A DNA stretch of 64,000 nucleotides, taken from NCBI RefSeq assembly GCF_021502575.1, contig NZ_JAKFGN010000002.1, positions 1,302,001 to 1,366,000 of the forward strand, written 5' to 3'. Under the pieces are notes generated by a model, which saw nothing but the letters and a program-made list of their open reading frames with translations, was not told where the DNA came from and made no database searches. Within the stretch, counting starts at the first letter, position 1; each line of letters begins with the position of its first letter. The stretch is from Bradyrhizobium sp. G127 (GTDB lineage: Bacteria; Pseudomonadota; Alphaproteobacteria; Rhizobiales; Xanthobacteraceae). The position numbers and the translations under genes were made by a program. Below are positions 1 to 9,100 of this stretch, in pieces.

Positions 1-43
1 TCAATGTGGCAAGAGCAATGATGGACGCTGTCAGCGTACGCAT
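1..43 (-). CDS. metQ: Methionine ABC transporter substrate-binding protein, N-terminal fragment
   Basis: Only the first 14 codons are inside the window, encoding MRTLTASIIALATL, which looks like the start of a secretion signal peptide. The ATG at 43-41 is preceded by a strong AAGGAG ribosome binding site about 8 bases upstream. The frame starts just after metI (stop at 68) on the same strand, which is the usual place of the periplasmic methionine-binding lipoprotein after metN and metI. The identity rests on position and the signal-peptide-like start alone, since the mature protein is not visible. Confidence 0.6.
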   Translation of the reverse strand, partial: MRTLTASIIALATL

Positions 44-67
44 GGAAAACAACTCCTTATTGATGAT

Positions 68-733
68 TCAGGAATGCCGCGAACGTTTGTCGAGACGCCG
101 GGCAATGGTGTCACCGATGGTCTGGACGCTCTGGACCAGCGCAATCAACACCAGCACGACGGTCAGCATCACCTCGGGCATGAAGCGCTGGTAGCCGTAG
201 CGAATTCCGAGATCGCCGAGACCCCCGCCGCCGACCGCGCCGACCATGGCCGAATAGCCGATCAGGCTGACCGCGGTAAGTGTCAATGCGAGCGTGACCC
301 CCGGCATCGCCTCCGGCAGCAGAACTTTGCGCACGATCTGCAACGGGCTAGCCCCGAAAGCACGCGCGGCCTCGATCAATCCCTGATCGACCTCGCGGAT
401 CGCCGCCTCGATGACGCGGGCGATGAACGGCGTCGCCGCAATCGTCAGCGGCACAGTGGCCGCGGCGGTACCGATCGACGTTCCGGCGATCAGGCGGGTC
501 AGCGGCACAATGGCGACAACCAGGATGATGAACGGCGTCGAGCGCGTCGCATTAACGATGAGTCCCACGATGCGATTGACGGCCGGGGCCGGAAACAGCT
601 CGTTGGCCCGGCTGGTCGCAAGGAAAATCCCAAGCGGGAGGCCGATCAGCGTTCCGAACAGGCCAGCCAGCGCTACCATCGTCAGCGTATCGAGGGTCGA
701 CCAGACGATCATTTGCAGAAGTTCAGGAGACAT
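68..733 (-). CDS. metI: Methionine ABC transporter permease
   Basis: This 221-residue integral membrane protein has the length and five-helix pattern of the MetI family and carries the cytoplasmic EAA coupling loop ([25 protein letters not shown], residues split here as [10 protein letters not shown] and the following LLPEAMPG). MetI dimerises, binds MetN on the cytoplasmic side and passes methionine from MetQ into the cell. The ATG at 733 was chosen because it overlaps the 3' end of metN by 11 bases, as in coupled operons; a longer frame to 865 lies wholly inside metN. Identification is based on sequence pattern plus the metN-metI-metQ order. Confidence 0.9.
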   Translation of the reverse strand: MSPELLQMIVWSTLDTLTMVALAGLFGTLIGLPLGIFLATSRANELFPAPAVNRIVGLIVNATRSTPFIILVVAIVPLTRLIAGTSIGTAAATVPLTIAATPFIARVIEAAIREVDQGLIEAARAFGASPLQIVRKVLLPEAMPGVTLALTLTAVSLIGYSAMVGAVGGGGLGDLGIRYGYQRFMPEVMLTVVLVLIALVQSVQTIGDTIARRLDKRSRHS

Positions 734-1832
734 AGCCAAGGTGCTCCACGGCATTACCGCCGGATTTGAGATGTTCAATGATCTTGCCCACGAGATCAGG
801 CGACGACGGCACGGAAACGATGAGCGTGCCGAACGGATGGCCCGCGATGGACTCGACCTGTCCATAGAGGATGTTCACATCGACATCGAATGTCCGCGAG
901 ATATGCGACACCAGCGGCCCGCTCGCATCGACGCCCTTGAATGACACCTGAAACACCGCCTGATCGCCCAGCTGCTGTACCGCCTTGAGCCGGGCCAGCA
1001 GCCATTCCGGCGTCCGACTGCCGGTCACTGAACCAACGAAACGCTTCGTGACCTCGTGCTGCGGCGACGCAAAAATATCGAGTGTCGTTCCCTCCTCGAC
1101 AATCCTGCCGTGTTCCAGCACGGCGACGCGATCGGCAAGGGCTTTCACCACCGCCATTTCGTGGGTGATGAAAAGGATGGTGAGGCGAAGTTCGCTGTTG
1201 ATCCGCTTCAATAGCGCGAGAATTTGATCGGTCGTCTCCGGATCGAGCGCGGACGTCGCCTCGTCAGACAGCAGGACGCTAGGATTGGTCGCGAGCGCGC
1301 GGGCAATACCGACTCGCTGCTTCTGGCCACCGGACAATTCAGCGGGATAGCGGTCGCGCTTGTCGACCAGCCCCACCATGTCGAGTAGGGGCTCGACCCT
1401 TTTGACGATTTCGCTTTTCGCGACATCGGCAATTTCGAGAGGCAGCGCAATGTTCTGAAAGGCCGTCCGGGATGACAGCAGATTGAAATGCTGGAAGATC
1501 ATCCCTATGGAGCGCCGCTCCTGTCGCAGCGCGGGCTCATCGAGCGCCGTGATCTCAGTGCCGCTGACGCGAACGGAGCCTAGCGTCGGGCGTTCGAGAC
1601 CGTTGATAAGACGGATCAGCGAAGACTTGCCGGCGCCGCTGCGGCCGATGACGCCGAGGATGGCCCCTTCCGGCACTTGCAGATTGATGCCGTCGAGCGC
1701 GACGACCTCGCCGGAGCCCTTTCGCGCCGGATAGACCTTTCGAATATCCTCGAGGACAATCCCCGACGACGATGGTAGCGAAAGACCCGCATGCAATGGC
1801 GTTCCACTTCGCTGTGGCCAGGGCGCGTTCAT
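723..1832 (-). CDS. metN: Methionine ABC transporter ATP-binding protein
   Basis: A 369-residue ABC ATPase. It has Walker [10 protein letters not shown], signature LSGGQKQR and a Walker B ending in SDEATSALD, all typical of the MetN/AbcC family. After the ATPase core (about residues 25-270) there is a C-terminal NIL/ACT-like domain (about 290-360, around [20 protein letters not shown]) that in MetN binds methionine and inhibits transport when the cell is replete. The gene is first in a minus-strand operon with metI and metQ. Its N-terminus is somewhat longer than in E. coli MetN; an internal start cannot be excluded. I saw no convincing SAM riboswitch upstream. Confidence 0.9.
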   Translation of the reverse strand: MNAPWPQRSGTPLHAGLSLPSSSGIVLEDIRKVYPARKGSGEVVALDGINLQVPEGAILGVIGRSGAGKSSLIRLINGLERPTLGSVRVSGTEITALDEPALRQERRSIGMIFQHFNLLSSRTAFQNIALPLEIADVAKSEIVKRVEPLLDMVGLVDKRDRYPAELSGGQKQRVGIARALATNPSVLLSDEATSALDPETTDQILALLKRINSELRLTILFITHEMAVVKALADRVAVLEHGRIVEEGTTLDIFASPQHEVTKRFVGSVTGSRTPEWLLARLKAVQQLGDQAVFQVSFKGVDASGPLVSHISRTFDVDVNILYGQVESIAGHPFGTLIVSVPSSPDLVGKIIEHLKSGGNAVEHLGYVS

Positions 1833-2220
1833 CTGATGAGTCGGTTCCGTGATGTGACAAAGCCGCGCAAAGGCGGCCTCCTTTGACTATCAGAAAATTG
1901 ATGCGCTGCAATGCACCTATGCGACAAAGCAATACGTCGGTTACGTACGCGCGAACACTGAAAGATTTTTTCGAATTGGCGAGGCCGCGCAGTCGCTCTG
2001 TTCTACCCAATATTGCATCGCAGCCTCGCAAAAAGGTCTGGCGCGTAGAGACAACAGACCGTGACATCCCGACGTCCAGCCAAGTCGTTATTGAATTCTC
2101 GACGCAGAATGTCGCCCTCGTCCGACGCGGTGGAATAGCGGCGAATCACTTTCAATGAATTAGTGAACTTTTGAGTTAGTGACGAAGATCAGGGAGGATC
2201 GTCATATCCACCCGACTGGC
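1833..2220. other. Intergenic region upstream of metN
   Basis: No supported gene. It is the gap between the acyl-CoA synthetase stop and the metN start, so it should hold the metN promoter (minus strand). A small hairpin (GCCGC, six-base loop, GCGGC, 1862-1877) lies about 30 bases before the metN start. I looked for SAM-I and SAM-II riboswitch cores and did not recognise one. The short frames here have no family resemblance. Confidence 0.5.
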
Positions 2221-3816
2221 TCAAGCGCGCCGAATAGAGAAAGAAGCAGACTTGGGCTCCTTGCTGTCTATATCGACAGCCCCTCCAGCCTCGACAAGGC
2301 TATTCGCTTTTTCACGGAGATCTCGCTTAAGAACTTTTCCGAGAGAATTGCGCGGAAGCTCGTCCATGATAAAGACGTACTTCGGCTTTTTGTAACCCGC
2401 CACGAGACCGCGCACCTGATCAACAATCGATTCCGGCGTGGGTTTGCGCCCAGGCGCGGGTTCGATGAAAGCGGCAACGGCCTCACCGTAGATCGCATCC
2501 GGTACTCCGACCACCGCAGCATCGGCTACATCTGGATTCACGATCAGGGCCTGCTCGACTTCCTTGGTGTAGATATTGAAGCCGCCGCTGAGGACCATGT
2601 CCTTCTTGCGGTCCACGATATAGAGATAGCCATCGTCGTCCGCCTTTGCCACGTCGCCGGTGCGTATCCAGCCATCGACGATAGCTTGGGCGGTCTCTTC
2701 CGGCCGGTTGTAGTAGCCGCGCATTACCGAGTAGCGGCCGGGCTCGCCGACACGAACCAGAAGCTCGCCGGCCTCGCCTGTTTTCACGGTGTTGCCGGCA
2801 TCGTCCACGATCCGCACTTCCACACCCGGCGTCGGCCGGCCGATGGAAGCGGCATGATCGAACTGCTCCTCATGAGACAGGGACGTCACGCCACCGACTT
2901 CGGTCATAGCAAAGAACGACACCAGCCGCACATCCGGCAGAAGTGCGAGGAATTTACGCTTGAGTTCGACCGGAAAGGCCTCTCCGGTCACGACGATTCG
3001 CCGCAGCGATGCGCACTTCGATGGATCTGCCTCGATCTCCGGCAACATCATGCGGCACACCGTCGGCACCATGCCGACCACCGTGATCTTCTCGCGTGCG
3101 ATCGTCTCAACAGTCTGACGCGGATCAAATTTCTTCATCACCACGAGGGTGCCCCCGAGCGTCATGGAGTTCGAGAGCCGCGCAAAGCCTGTTCGATGTG
3201 CCAGTGGCGTCGTGACGAGGTAGTGATCGTCACGCGAGATGCCCCATTCCACCGCATTGATGAAACAATGCTGGGTGATGATATTGGCGTGGGTGATAAT
3301 CGCGCCTTTCGGCTTTCCGGTCGTTCCCGACGTGTACATGATGACGGCATCGTCAGAGTTCACGGACAGCGGCGGCAGCGGCACAATACTGCACTTCCGC
3401 AGACTGTCATAGGCAATGGCGCCTTCTGCAACCTTTCCGACTGAAATCCGTATAGCGTCGGGATTCGCTTCAAGAACATTTTTGATGGGATCGCCCGGAC
3501 CTTCAAACGCGATTGCCGATGGCTGACTGTCGGAGCAGATGTGCTCAAGTTCGTGCGATGTCAGACGCGTTGTCACGGGAACGACGATGACGCCAAGCGC
3601 GAACGCCGCATAAAACAGTTCAACAATCTCTACGCCGTTGTTGAGGAAGAGCACGATGCGGTCGCCCGCGCCGAGCCCCTGCTCCTTCAGTCCGCTAGCG
3701 ACGCGGGCAATCCGCCGCTCAAGATCGCGGTAGGCGATGCGCTCGTCCTCACAGACGAGCGCGGTCTTGTCGGGATAACGGACGGCCTGCGCGCGCAGGA
3801 CGGTTTCCATCCTCAT
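2221..3816 (-). CDS. AMP-forming acyl-CoA synthetase (ANL superfamily)
   Basis: A 531-residue adenylate-forming enzyme that would activate a carboxylic acid to its CoA thioester via an acyl-AMP. The P-loop motif MYTSGTTGKPKG is at about residues 167-178, the aromatic/Mg motif FFAMTEVGG near 310, and the hinge GWIRTGDVAKADDDGYLYIVD followed by RKKD near 400-420, with the catalytic lysine motif PRNSLGKVLK close to the end. A roughly 20-residue tail follows the usual end of the family. It is the last gene of the operon that starts with the ABC binding protein at 8873, 11 bases after the DUF35 gene. The neighbours (hydratase, thiolase-like, ABC importer) suggest the imported acid is its substrate; the exact acid cannot be told from sequence. 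Confidence 0.85.
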   Translation of the reverse strand: MRMETVLRAQAVRYPDKTALVCEDERIAYRDLERRIARVASGLKEQGLGAGDRIVLFLNNGVEIVELFYAAFALGVIVVPVTTRLTSHELEHICSDSQPSAIAFEGPGDPIKNVLEANPDAIRISVGKVAEGAIAYDSLRKCSIVPLPPLSVNSDDAVIMYTSGTTGKPKGAIITHANIITQHCFINAVEWGISRDDHYLVTTPLAHRTGFARLSNSMTLGGTLVVMKKFDPRQTVETIAREKITVVGMVPTVCRMMLPEIEADPSKCASLRRIVVTGEAFPVELKRKFLALLPDVRLVSFFAMTEVGGVTSLSHEEQFDHAASIGRPTPGVEVRIVDDAGNTVKTGEAGELLVRVGEPGRYSVMRGYYNRPEETAQAIVDGWIRTGDVAKADDDGYLYIVDRKKDMVLSGGFNIYTKEVEQALIVNPDVADAAVVGVPDAIYGEAVAAFIEPAPGRKPTPESIVDQVRGLVAGYKKPKYVFIMDELPRNSLGKVLKRDLREKANSLVEAGGAVDIDSKEPKSASFSIRRA

Positions 3817-3827
3817 ATCGCTTGATC

Positions 3828-4244
3828 CTAAGCCAGTTTGAACGCGGGATAGTTCACGTCATCGGCGAGATGATCCCAGGTCACCTCAACGCGCTGCCCG
3901 ATCGCCACCTTGTCCGGATCGGTGCCGAGCACGTTGCCGAGAATTCGCACGCCCTCGTCGAGTTCGACCGTCGCAACGGACAGCGGAAGCCGGCCGTCGA
4001 GACCCGGCCCGGGAACACGGATCACGGTGCAGGCGTAGATCGTACCCTTGCCCGAGACTTCGCGCCATTCAAGGTTGCGGCTGCCGGTGTAGATGCTGAC
4101 CGGACGCGGATAGTGTTGAAACTTTCCGGTGTCCTTGCAGTACTGCAAAACCAGCTTGCCTCGCTTCGCACCGTCCCAGAACGCTTGGGTATCGACATAG
4201 ACCGACGGTTTTGGGACCGGACGTCCCGCCTTTTCTTCTGCCAT
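3828..4244 (-). CDS. DUF35 OB-fold protein, partner of the thiolase-like protein
   Basis: A 138-residue protein of the DUF35 / OB-fold acyl-CoA-associated family, small proteins with an N-terminal rubredoxin-like zinc ribbon and a C-terminal OB fold that pair with SCP2-type thiolases (for example BbsA-BbsB, or the DUF35 domain with the aldolase Ltp2). The aligned region YCKDTGKFQHYPRPV keeps one of the four zinc cysteines; the only other Cys (IYACTV) lies in the OB part, so the zinc site seems lost. The gene ends 11 bases before the synthetase and starts 2 bases after the thiolase-like gene, so the two are almost certainly translated together and likely form a complex. Confidence 0.85.
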   Translation of the reverse strand: MAEEKAGRPVPKPSVYVDTQAFWDGAKRGKLVLQYCKDTGKFQHYPRPVSIYTGSRNLEWREVSGKGTIYACTVIRVPGPGLDGRLPLSVATVELDEGVRILGNVLGTDPDKVAIGQRVEVTWDHLADDVNYPAFKLA

Positions 4245-4246
4245 TG

Positions 4247-5416
4247 TCAGGCCTCCAGAATCATTGCGGCGCTGGTACCCCAGTTCCGCGCATAGGGGAT
4301 GACGCCGATGCCCGTAATCAGCGCGTTCTTCGGATTACTCACCTGACGGCCACCGCCTTCGCCGAACATCTGCCGCACGGCTTCGGCGAGGTTGAGCCCG
4401 CCGCTTGCGAGGCCCGGTTGACCGGCGGAGATCTGTCCGCCGCCAGTGTTGAGCGGCAGCGTGCCCTTGATCGAAAGATCGGTGTCGAGCGTGTAGTCGC
4501 TGCCATGCCCGCGCTTGCAGAAGCCAAAGTCCTCGAACTTCATCATCACGGCGATGGTGAAGTCGTCATACGGCTGAAACATGCGAATGTCTTTCGCGGT
4601 CAATCCGGACTGCTTATAAACTTTCGGCGCAATCTTCGAGAACCCGGTCTCGGTGATGTCCGGACAGGACTGATTGCCGTTGACGTTGGTGATCTCGGCA
4701 TAGGCCGTCGGATAAACCATCTTCTTGATGCCAAGGCTCTTGGCCTTCGCCTCGCTCATCACGAGGAACGCGTTCGCACCATCGCAGAACATCACGCAAT
4801 CGAGCAAACGTAGCGGATCGGCGATGACGCGGGACTTGTTGTAATCGTCCATCGTGATCGGCGTTTTGAACTTGCTATAGGCGTTATCGTTGTGGAGAGC
4901 ATGTTCGCGCTGCGTAATGGCGATCTTGCCGAGCGCTTCCGGCTTAATGCCATATTGATGCTGATAGCGGCTCATCAGCAGGCCGAACGTCGCGGGCGGT
5001 CCCTGCACGCCCGGCGGGTCCTGAAATTCCGAGCGATACGCGCCGTAATTGGCACGCCACGAGGTGCTTGGAGCATCCGCCGAGAGCACGACCACGACTT
5101 CGCACAATCCGTCGCGGATTGCCGAGGCCGCACGGGCAACACCGCCGGTCGCCGAACAGCCTCCGGTGCCACCGTAATTCAGCCAGTTCGGCGTAAGCCC
5201 GAGGGCTTCGGTCATATACACCGCGAAGAAGGGGTTGGGCGCCTCACTGAGCGGACAGGTCACTGCCAAGCCGTCAATAACGTCCTTCTCGATGCCCGTG
5301 GCTTCCAGCAGTTTCGCCAAAGCTTCGCCGCCCAGATCATAGGCGCTGCGGCCAGACTTGAAGTTGATCGCCGTTTCCGAATAGCCGGCGATCACAATGT
5401 CGCGTTTTTTTGTCAT
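4247..5416 (-). CDS. SCP2-type thiolase-like / lipid-transfer protein
   Basis: A 389-residue thiolase-fold protein of the lipid-transfer / SCP2-thiolase branch. The N-terminal half has the glycine-rich GGTGGCSATGG segment (Cys87). Two hallmark catalytic positions differ from true thiolases: the usual HDxF motif is YDDF (in FQPYDDFTIAV) and the usual GHP near the C-terminus is GQP (in ISAGQPGLASGG). Similar substitutions occur in Ltp2-like proteins, which with a DUF35 partner cleave by retro-aldol rather than thiolysis. The adjacent DUF35 gene fits either activity. A good ribosome binding site (GGAGAATAATC) precedes the ATG. It lies between the hydratase and DUF35 genes with 2-base gaps. Confidence 0.82.
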   Translation of the reverse strand: MTKKRDIVIAGYSETAINFKSGRSAYDLGGEALAKLLEATGIEKDVIDGLAVTCPLSEAPNPFFAVYMTEALGLTPNWLNYGGTGGCSATGGVARAASAIRDGLCEVVVVLSADAPSTSWRANYGAYRSEFQDPPGVQGPPATFGLLMSRYQHQYGIKPEALGKIAITQREHALHNDNAYSKFKTPITMDDYNKSRVIADPLRLLDCVMFCDGANAFLVMSEAKAKSLGIKKMVYPTAYAEITNVNGNQSCPDITETGFSKIAPKVYKQSGLTAKDIRMFQPYDDFTIAVMMKFEDFGFCKRGHGSDYTLDTDLSIKGTLPLNTGGGQISAGQPGLASGGLNLAEAVRQMFGEGGGRQVSNPKNALITGIGVIPYARNWGTSAAMILEA

Positions 5417-5418
5417 GA

Positions 5419-6213
5419 TTATTCTCCGCGGAATGCCGGTGACCGTTTTTCGCGAAAAGCCTTGAGGCCTTCGTCGCGGTCCTTTGTGAAATAAAGCAGG
5501 AAGGAGGCGTCGCCCTCAGCTTCGAACCCGTCCGGCAACGACATATCGATACCGCGGTCGATGACGGATTTCGTCATCATTACTGAGATCGGCGCATTCT
5601 CGCTGATGCTCTGGGCAATCTCCCGGGCCTTGTCGAGCGCCTTGCCCTGCTCGGTGACATGATTGACGATCCGGTAGCGTTCAGCTTCCGCGGCCGTAAT
5701 GCGCCGTCCGGTCCACATCAGTTCCTTGGCAAGCGGCTTGCCGATCAGACGCGGCAGTGTCTGCGTTCCGCCTCCGCCGGGCATCATGCCGAGCTTGATT
5801 TCTGGAAGACCGAACTTCGCATTCGCGCCCGCGACGATGATATCGCCCACAAGCGCGAGTTCGAGACCACCGCCCAGGGCAAACCCTTCGATCGCAGCGA
5901 TCAGCGGCTTAGTGAACGAGCCGATTTCCCGGAACAGGCGATTCACCTTTCGGTTCCGCTTGCGAAACCGATAGAAATCGAAATAGCCGTTTTCCTTGAT
6001 CTGGAATTCGCTGGTGTCGATACCGGTGCAGAAGGCCTTATCGCTTCCGAGAAGAATGACGGCGCGGACATCGCGGTCATGCTCGACCTCGTTCAGAATC
6101 CCAAGAATTTCCTCGGCGGTCTGCTCGCGCAGCGAGTTCAGTTTCTCAGGGCGGTTGATCGTGATTTCGATCCACCCCTTCTCACGTTTTAGAATGACGT
6201 CTTGATAGTCCAT
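5419..6213 (-). CDS. Enoyl-CoA hydratase/isomerase family protein
   Basis: A 264-residue crotonase-fold enzyme of normal length. The oxyanion-hole region AAIEGFALGGGLELAL lies near residue 95-110, and GLPEIKLGMMPGGGGTQ carries the glutamate that usually activates water in hydratases. It would hydrate an unsaturated acyl-CoA, followed by the thiolase-like/DUF35 pair encoded directly downstream. A GGAG site precedes the ATG. The gene starts 47 bases after the ABC ATPase on the same strand, consistent with one transcript from 8873 to 2221. Crotonase family members have many reactions, so the specific activity is uncertain. Confidence 0.85.
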   Translation of the reverse strand: MDYQDVILKREKGWIEITINRPEKLNSLREQTAEEILGILNEVEHDRDVRAVILLGSDKAFCTGIDTSEFQIKENGYFDFYRFRKRNRKVNRLFREIGSFTKPLIAAIEGFALGGGLELALVGDIIVAGANAKFGLPEIKLGMMPGGGGTQTLPRLIGKPLAKELMWTGRRITAAEAERYRIVNHVTEQGKALDKAREIAQSISENAPISVMMTKSVIDRGIDMSLPDGFEAEGDASFLLYFTKDRDEGLKAFREKRSPAFRGE

Positions 6214-6260
6214 GGAACTCGGTCTCCGGTCTTGCTCTTGATGTTGGGTGTTTTGAGTTT

Positions 6261-7019
6261 TCAGTGCTCGGTGTCGGCGCTGTCGCCCATGGCCGCCGCT
6301 ATCTGCCGGTGGAGTTCGGCGATCCTGTTGGGGTCGGCGCGAGCCTCATCATCGATCCTGACTTCCAGGGCGATCCTCGCCGGTTGACTGAGGACGATGG
6401 CTCGGTCGGCCATTTCCAGCGCATCGTCGATGCGATGGGTAATCAGCAGACAGGTTTTCTTGAACTCGCGCGCGATCTGGTAGAAATCCCGGCGCAGCGT
6501 TCCTGATGTGACGTGGTCGAGCTGACTGAATGACTCATCGAGGAACACGATCTCCGGATCGATCGCGAGCGCGCGAGCGAGCGAGACGCGCTGGCGCATT
6601 CCGCCGGACAACTCGTGGACATACTTGTCGTCCGCCCCATCGAGACGCACGCGCCGGAGCCACTCCTGTGCACGCGTACGCGCCTCGCTCTTCGGCTTGC
6701 CCAGAATGAGAAGCCCAAGCTCGGCGTTTTCGACAGCCGTGCGCCAAGGAAGCAGGCGATCAGTCTGGAAGCTGACGGACAACCGGCCCTTCAGCTCCTT
6801 GAACGAGTTGTAGGGATCGACACCCGCCACACGAACCGAACCCTGGTTCGGCGACGTGGTGCCCATGATCAGGTTAAGCACGGTGCTTTTGCCGGCGCCG
6901 GTCTGGCCGAGCAACACGACGATTTCGCCGCGTTGAACGTTTAGCGACAGGTTATCAACCGCGAGATAGGAACCGAACGTTTTGGAGACGTTCGTGACTT
7001 CGATCAGATCATTCGTCAT
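6261..7019 (-). CDS. ABC transporter ATP-binding protein (nitrate/sulfonate/taurine type)
   Basis: A 252-residue ATPase. Walker A is GQTGAGKST, the signature is LSGGMRQRVSLARALA and Walker B is IVFLDESFSQLD. The Q-to-D features and overall shape match the NitT/TauT (SsuB/TauB-like) subfamily. The ATG at 7019 overlaps the permease stop in an ATGA arrangement, which decides the start; a longer frame to 7463 only reads through the permease in another frame. It would power the importer formed with the permease and binding protein upstream in the same operon. Confidence 0.9.
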   Translation of the reverse strand: MTNDLIEVTNVSKTFGSYLAVDNLSLNVQRGEIVVLLGQTGAGKSTVLNLIMGTTSPNQGSVRVAGVDPYNSFKELKGRLSVSFQTDRLLPWRTAVENAELGLLILGKPKSEARTRAQEWLRRVRLDGADDKYVHELSGGMRQRVSLARALAIDPEIVFLDESFSQLDHVTSGTLRRDFYQIAREFKKTCLLITHRIDDALEMADRAIVLSQPARIALEVRIDDEARADPNRIAELHRQIAAAMGDSADTEH

Positions 7020-7882
7020 CGGACCGTTGCCTCCGCACGCCACCGCAACGTGAGCTTTTCGACGCCGTTGACCGCGGCCTGAAGCACCAGATTGAGGATC
7101 ACCAGAAAGAAGGTCCATGCCAGCACCTGATCGATCCGAAAAGTCGACTGCGCGAGATTCATCCGCGCGCCGATACCGACAGCCGATGCAACGAGCTCTG
7201 CGAAAATCACCATGCGGATCGCGTAGCCGATCACGGATTTCGTGGTCAGGAAGATGTAAGGCACGATATGCGGCAGGATGAGATAGCGCAGCACCTGCCA
7301 GCGCGATGGCCGAAAGCTCTCGATCATGTCGACGAAGTCCTTCGGCAGCGCTCGCATGCCTTCGTAGATGTTCAAGGCATAGAACGGCAACAGGATCACC
7401 AGCAGGATGAAGAATATCCGCGTCTCCGGATTCTTGAACCAGAACACGGCGACCAGCATCCACGACAGCGCGGGAATGCCGGTATCGATCACTACGATCG
7501 CCTTGAGATACGGCCTGATGGCAGGCAGCATCCCCATGGCAAGGCCGAGCGTCACGCCCACGGCCATGGCGATCGCCACTGCTATCGCCAGCCGAACCAA
7601 CGTGACTGCGACGTGGTAGGGATCAGTGAAGAAAAGCTCCCGCGCCGCATTCCAGACCGCGACGGGCGACGGCATGATGTAATCCGGCACGTAACGGCTG
7701 GTTACTTCCATCGCGATCAACAGTGCGACAACCACGACGCAGGTCGCGAACAGATCACGTCTGCTTTCCGGATTCTTGCTGGGCCGGGCCATCATCGATA
7801 GCGGCTTGACGATAGGCCGCTCGAGTTGCACCCGTCCCGGCGCGTTCTCTGCCTTGGCACTCGCTGACATCTTGTGTTGCAT
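7016..7882 (-). CDS. ABC transporter permease (NitT/TauT type)
   Basis: A binding-protein-dependent permease of 288 residues with about six membrane helices and a BPD_transp_1 core (residues about 90-270); the coupling loop lies around ESFRPSRWQVLRYLILPHIVP, where the usual EAA is less conserved. The start is uncertain: ATG at 7882 is 4 bases after the binding-protein stop, and ATG at 7870 is equally possible; neither has a strong ribosome binding site, so coupled translation is likely. The charged first 50 residues before helix 1 are cytoplasmic. Confidence 0.88.
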   Translation of the reverse strand: MQHKMSASAKAENAPGRVQLERPIVKPLSMMARPSKNPESRRDLFATCVVVVALLIAMEVTSRYVPDYIMPSPVAVWNAARELFFTDPYHVAVTLVRLAIAVAIAMAVGVTLGLAMGMLPAIRPYLKAIVVIDTGIPALSWMLVAVFWFKNPETRIFFILLVILLPFYALNIYEGMRALPKDFVDMIESFRPSRWQVLRYLILPHIVPYIFLTTKSVIGYAIRMVIFAELVASAVGIGARMNLAQSTFRIDQVLAWTFFLVILNLVLQAAVNGVEKLTLRWRAEATVR

Positions 7883-7886
7883 CCGT

Positions 7887-8873
7887 TCAAACAGCGAAGA
7901 ATTTGTCGTCGACGGGTTTCGTGAGCAGCCCGTTGCGCGCAAGAAACTCGCTGGCTTTGATGACCGACGTCCGCGCTGCGGGATCCGTCATCGGACGGAA
8001 GCGGAATGTCAGTCGCTTCGATCCCATAGCTTCCTTCAGAATGTCATTCGGAACGCCCGTCTTTTCACCGAACAGGTCAACGGCTTTTGCCGTGTCGGCA
8101 TTGATCCCGCTCAGGCATTCCTCGAAGACCTTGCTGATTCTGGCGACGATACCGGGGTTCTTTTCAATCAGTTCTTGCCGCACGCCGACGCCGAAGTACG
8201 GCAGATCGCCCTCGCCGATCTTGTGATAGGCGTCACCCGCCTTGAAGATCACGCGTAGATCCGGCTTCTTGACCAGCCCTGTTGTGATGTTTGGCTCCCA
8301 CGACAAGGCGGCATCGGCTCGGTCCGCCATCACCAGGGTTACGGAGGCAGCAGGATTGTCGACGTTCTGAATCGTCGCATCCTTCTCAATGTCGAGGCCG
8401 TTCGCTTCCTTGATGAGTGCGCGCACCATGCGATAGGTGCCGGTAGATTGAAGGGCAGCGATCGTTTTTCCCTTGAGCTGTGCCACATCGCTCACGCCGC
8501 TCTTCGGCGCGAGCAGCGCAATCATGTTCGCATCGGTAATGGTGCAAAGATACTTGATCGGGACTCCGGCCTGATGACGCGCAGCAAACGTGTCCCAGCT
8601 TCCAATGCAAACGTCGTAGTTACCGGCAACGAAATCGTTGTAGTAGGTCGAGACCGCTGTATAGGGCGCAGGGTCCGGCAAGCTCAGGCTATTCTTCTGT
8701 CCGAGCTTGTTCGCGAGAATGTATTGAACGGGCAGCACCGTGAACCCGGGCTGCAGCGCGGCCCATCTCACTGGAGTGGCAGTCGCGGCAAGCGCCGCCC
8801 GGATGCCTGGCGCAGCCATCAGGGATGCGGCTCCCGATGCGGCAACAAAACCTCGTCGTGTGAACCCTGTCAT
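7887..8873 (-). CDS. Periplasmic substrate-binding protein of NitT/TauT-type ABC importer, Tat-exported
   Basis: A 328-residue binding protein. The N-terminus MTGFTRRGFVAASGAASLMAAPGI has the twin-arginine motif (TRRGFVA) and hydrophobic stretch of a Tat signal. The remainder resembles the SsuA/ThiY-like NMT1 family that binds small organic anions. The ATG at 8873 was chosen over an upstream frame because it has an excellent GGGGAGG site. It is the first gene of the operon reaching down to the acyl-CoA synthetase, so it probably captures the acid that is then activated and degraded. The ligand is unknown. Confidence 0.88.
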   Translation of the reverse strand: MTGFTRRGFVAASGAASLMAAPGIRAALAATATPVRWAALQPGFTVLPVQYILANKLGQKNSLSLPDPAPYTAVSTYYNDFVAGNYDVCIGSWDTFAARHQAGVPIKYLCTITDANMIALLAPKSGVSDVAQLKGKTIAALQSTGTYRMVRALIKEANGLDIEKDATIQNVDNPAASVTLVMADRADAALSWEPNITTGLVKKPDLRVIFKAGDAYHKIGEGDLPYFGVGVRQELIEKNPGIVARISKVFEECLSGINADTAKAVDLFGEKTGVPNDILKEAMGSKRLTFRFRPMTDPAARTSVIKASEFLARNGLLTKPVDDKFFAV

Positions 8874-9026
8874 CGCGTTTCCTCCCCCGTTTACGCGCGT
8901 CTGATTGCGCGCATTTTTTGGAGACTCCATCGCCCGCTCACGGCGAGCGCAGATCCTCTCCTTTGTTGCGATTACTCTAACCTTGCCAAAGCCGGGACGG
9001 TGGCGCATTTTCTCTCCCTGTTCGTT

Positions 9027-9045
9027 CCAAATATGAGACGTTTGG
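9027..9045. promoter_or_regulatory. Possible LysR operator
   Basis: CCAAATATGAGACGTTTGG is an interrupted inverted repeat (CCAAAt / aTTTGG type arms) placed between the divergent binding-protein operon (start 8873) and the LysR gene (start 9101). The position is right for a LysR site controlling both promoters; the motif itself is weak. Confidence 0.35.
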
Positions 9046-9100
9046 GCACGGTAAGGCCGTACAGGAGCCTGATCGGCTGAGGCAGGAGAGACGCGCTGCG

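Noticed and set aside
74-769. Long plus-strand frame opposite metI and metN
   Set aside because: It runs antisense to clear metI and metN coding sequence and its product is rich in Arg, Asp and Gln with no family features, as expected of a shadow frame in GC-rich DNA.
1833-1900. SAM riboswitch upstream of metN
   Set aside because: A small GC hairpin is present but no SAM-I or SAM-II core sequence was recognisable.
2179-3444. 421-codon plus-strand frame opposite the acyl-CoA synthetase
   Set aside because: The opposite strand encodes all adenylate-forming enzyme motifs; the plus-strand frame has none.
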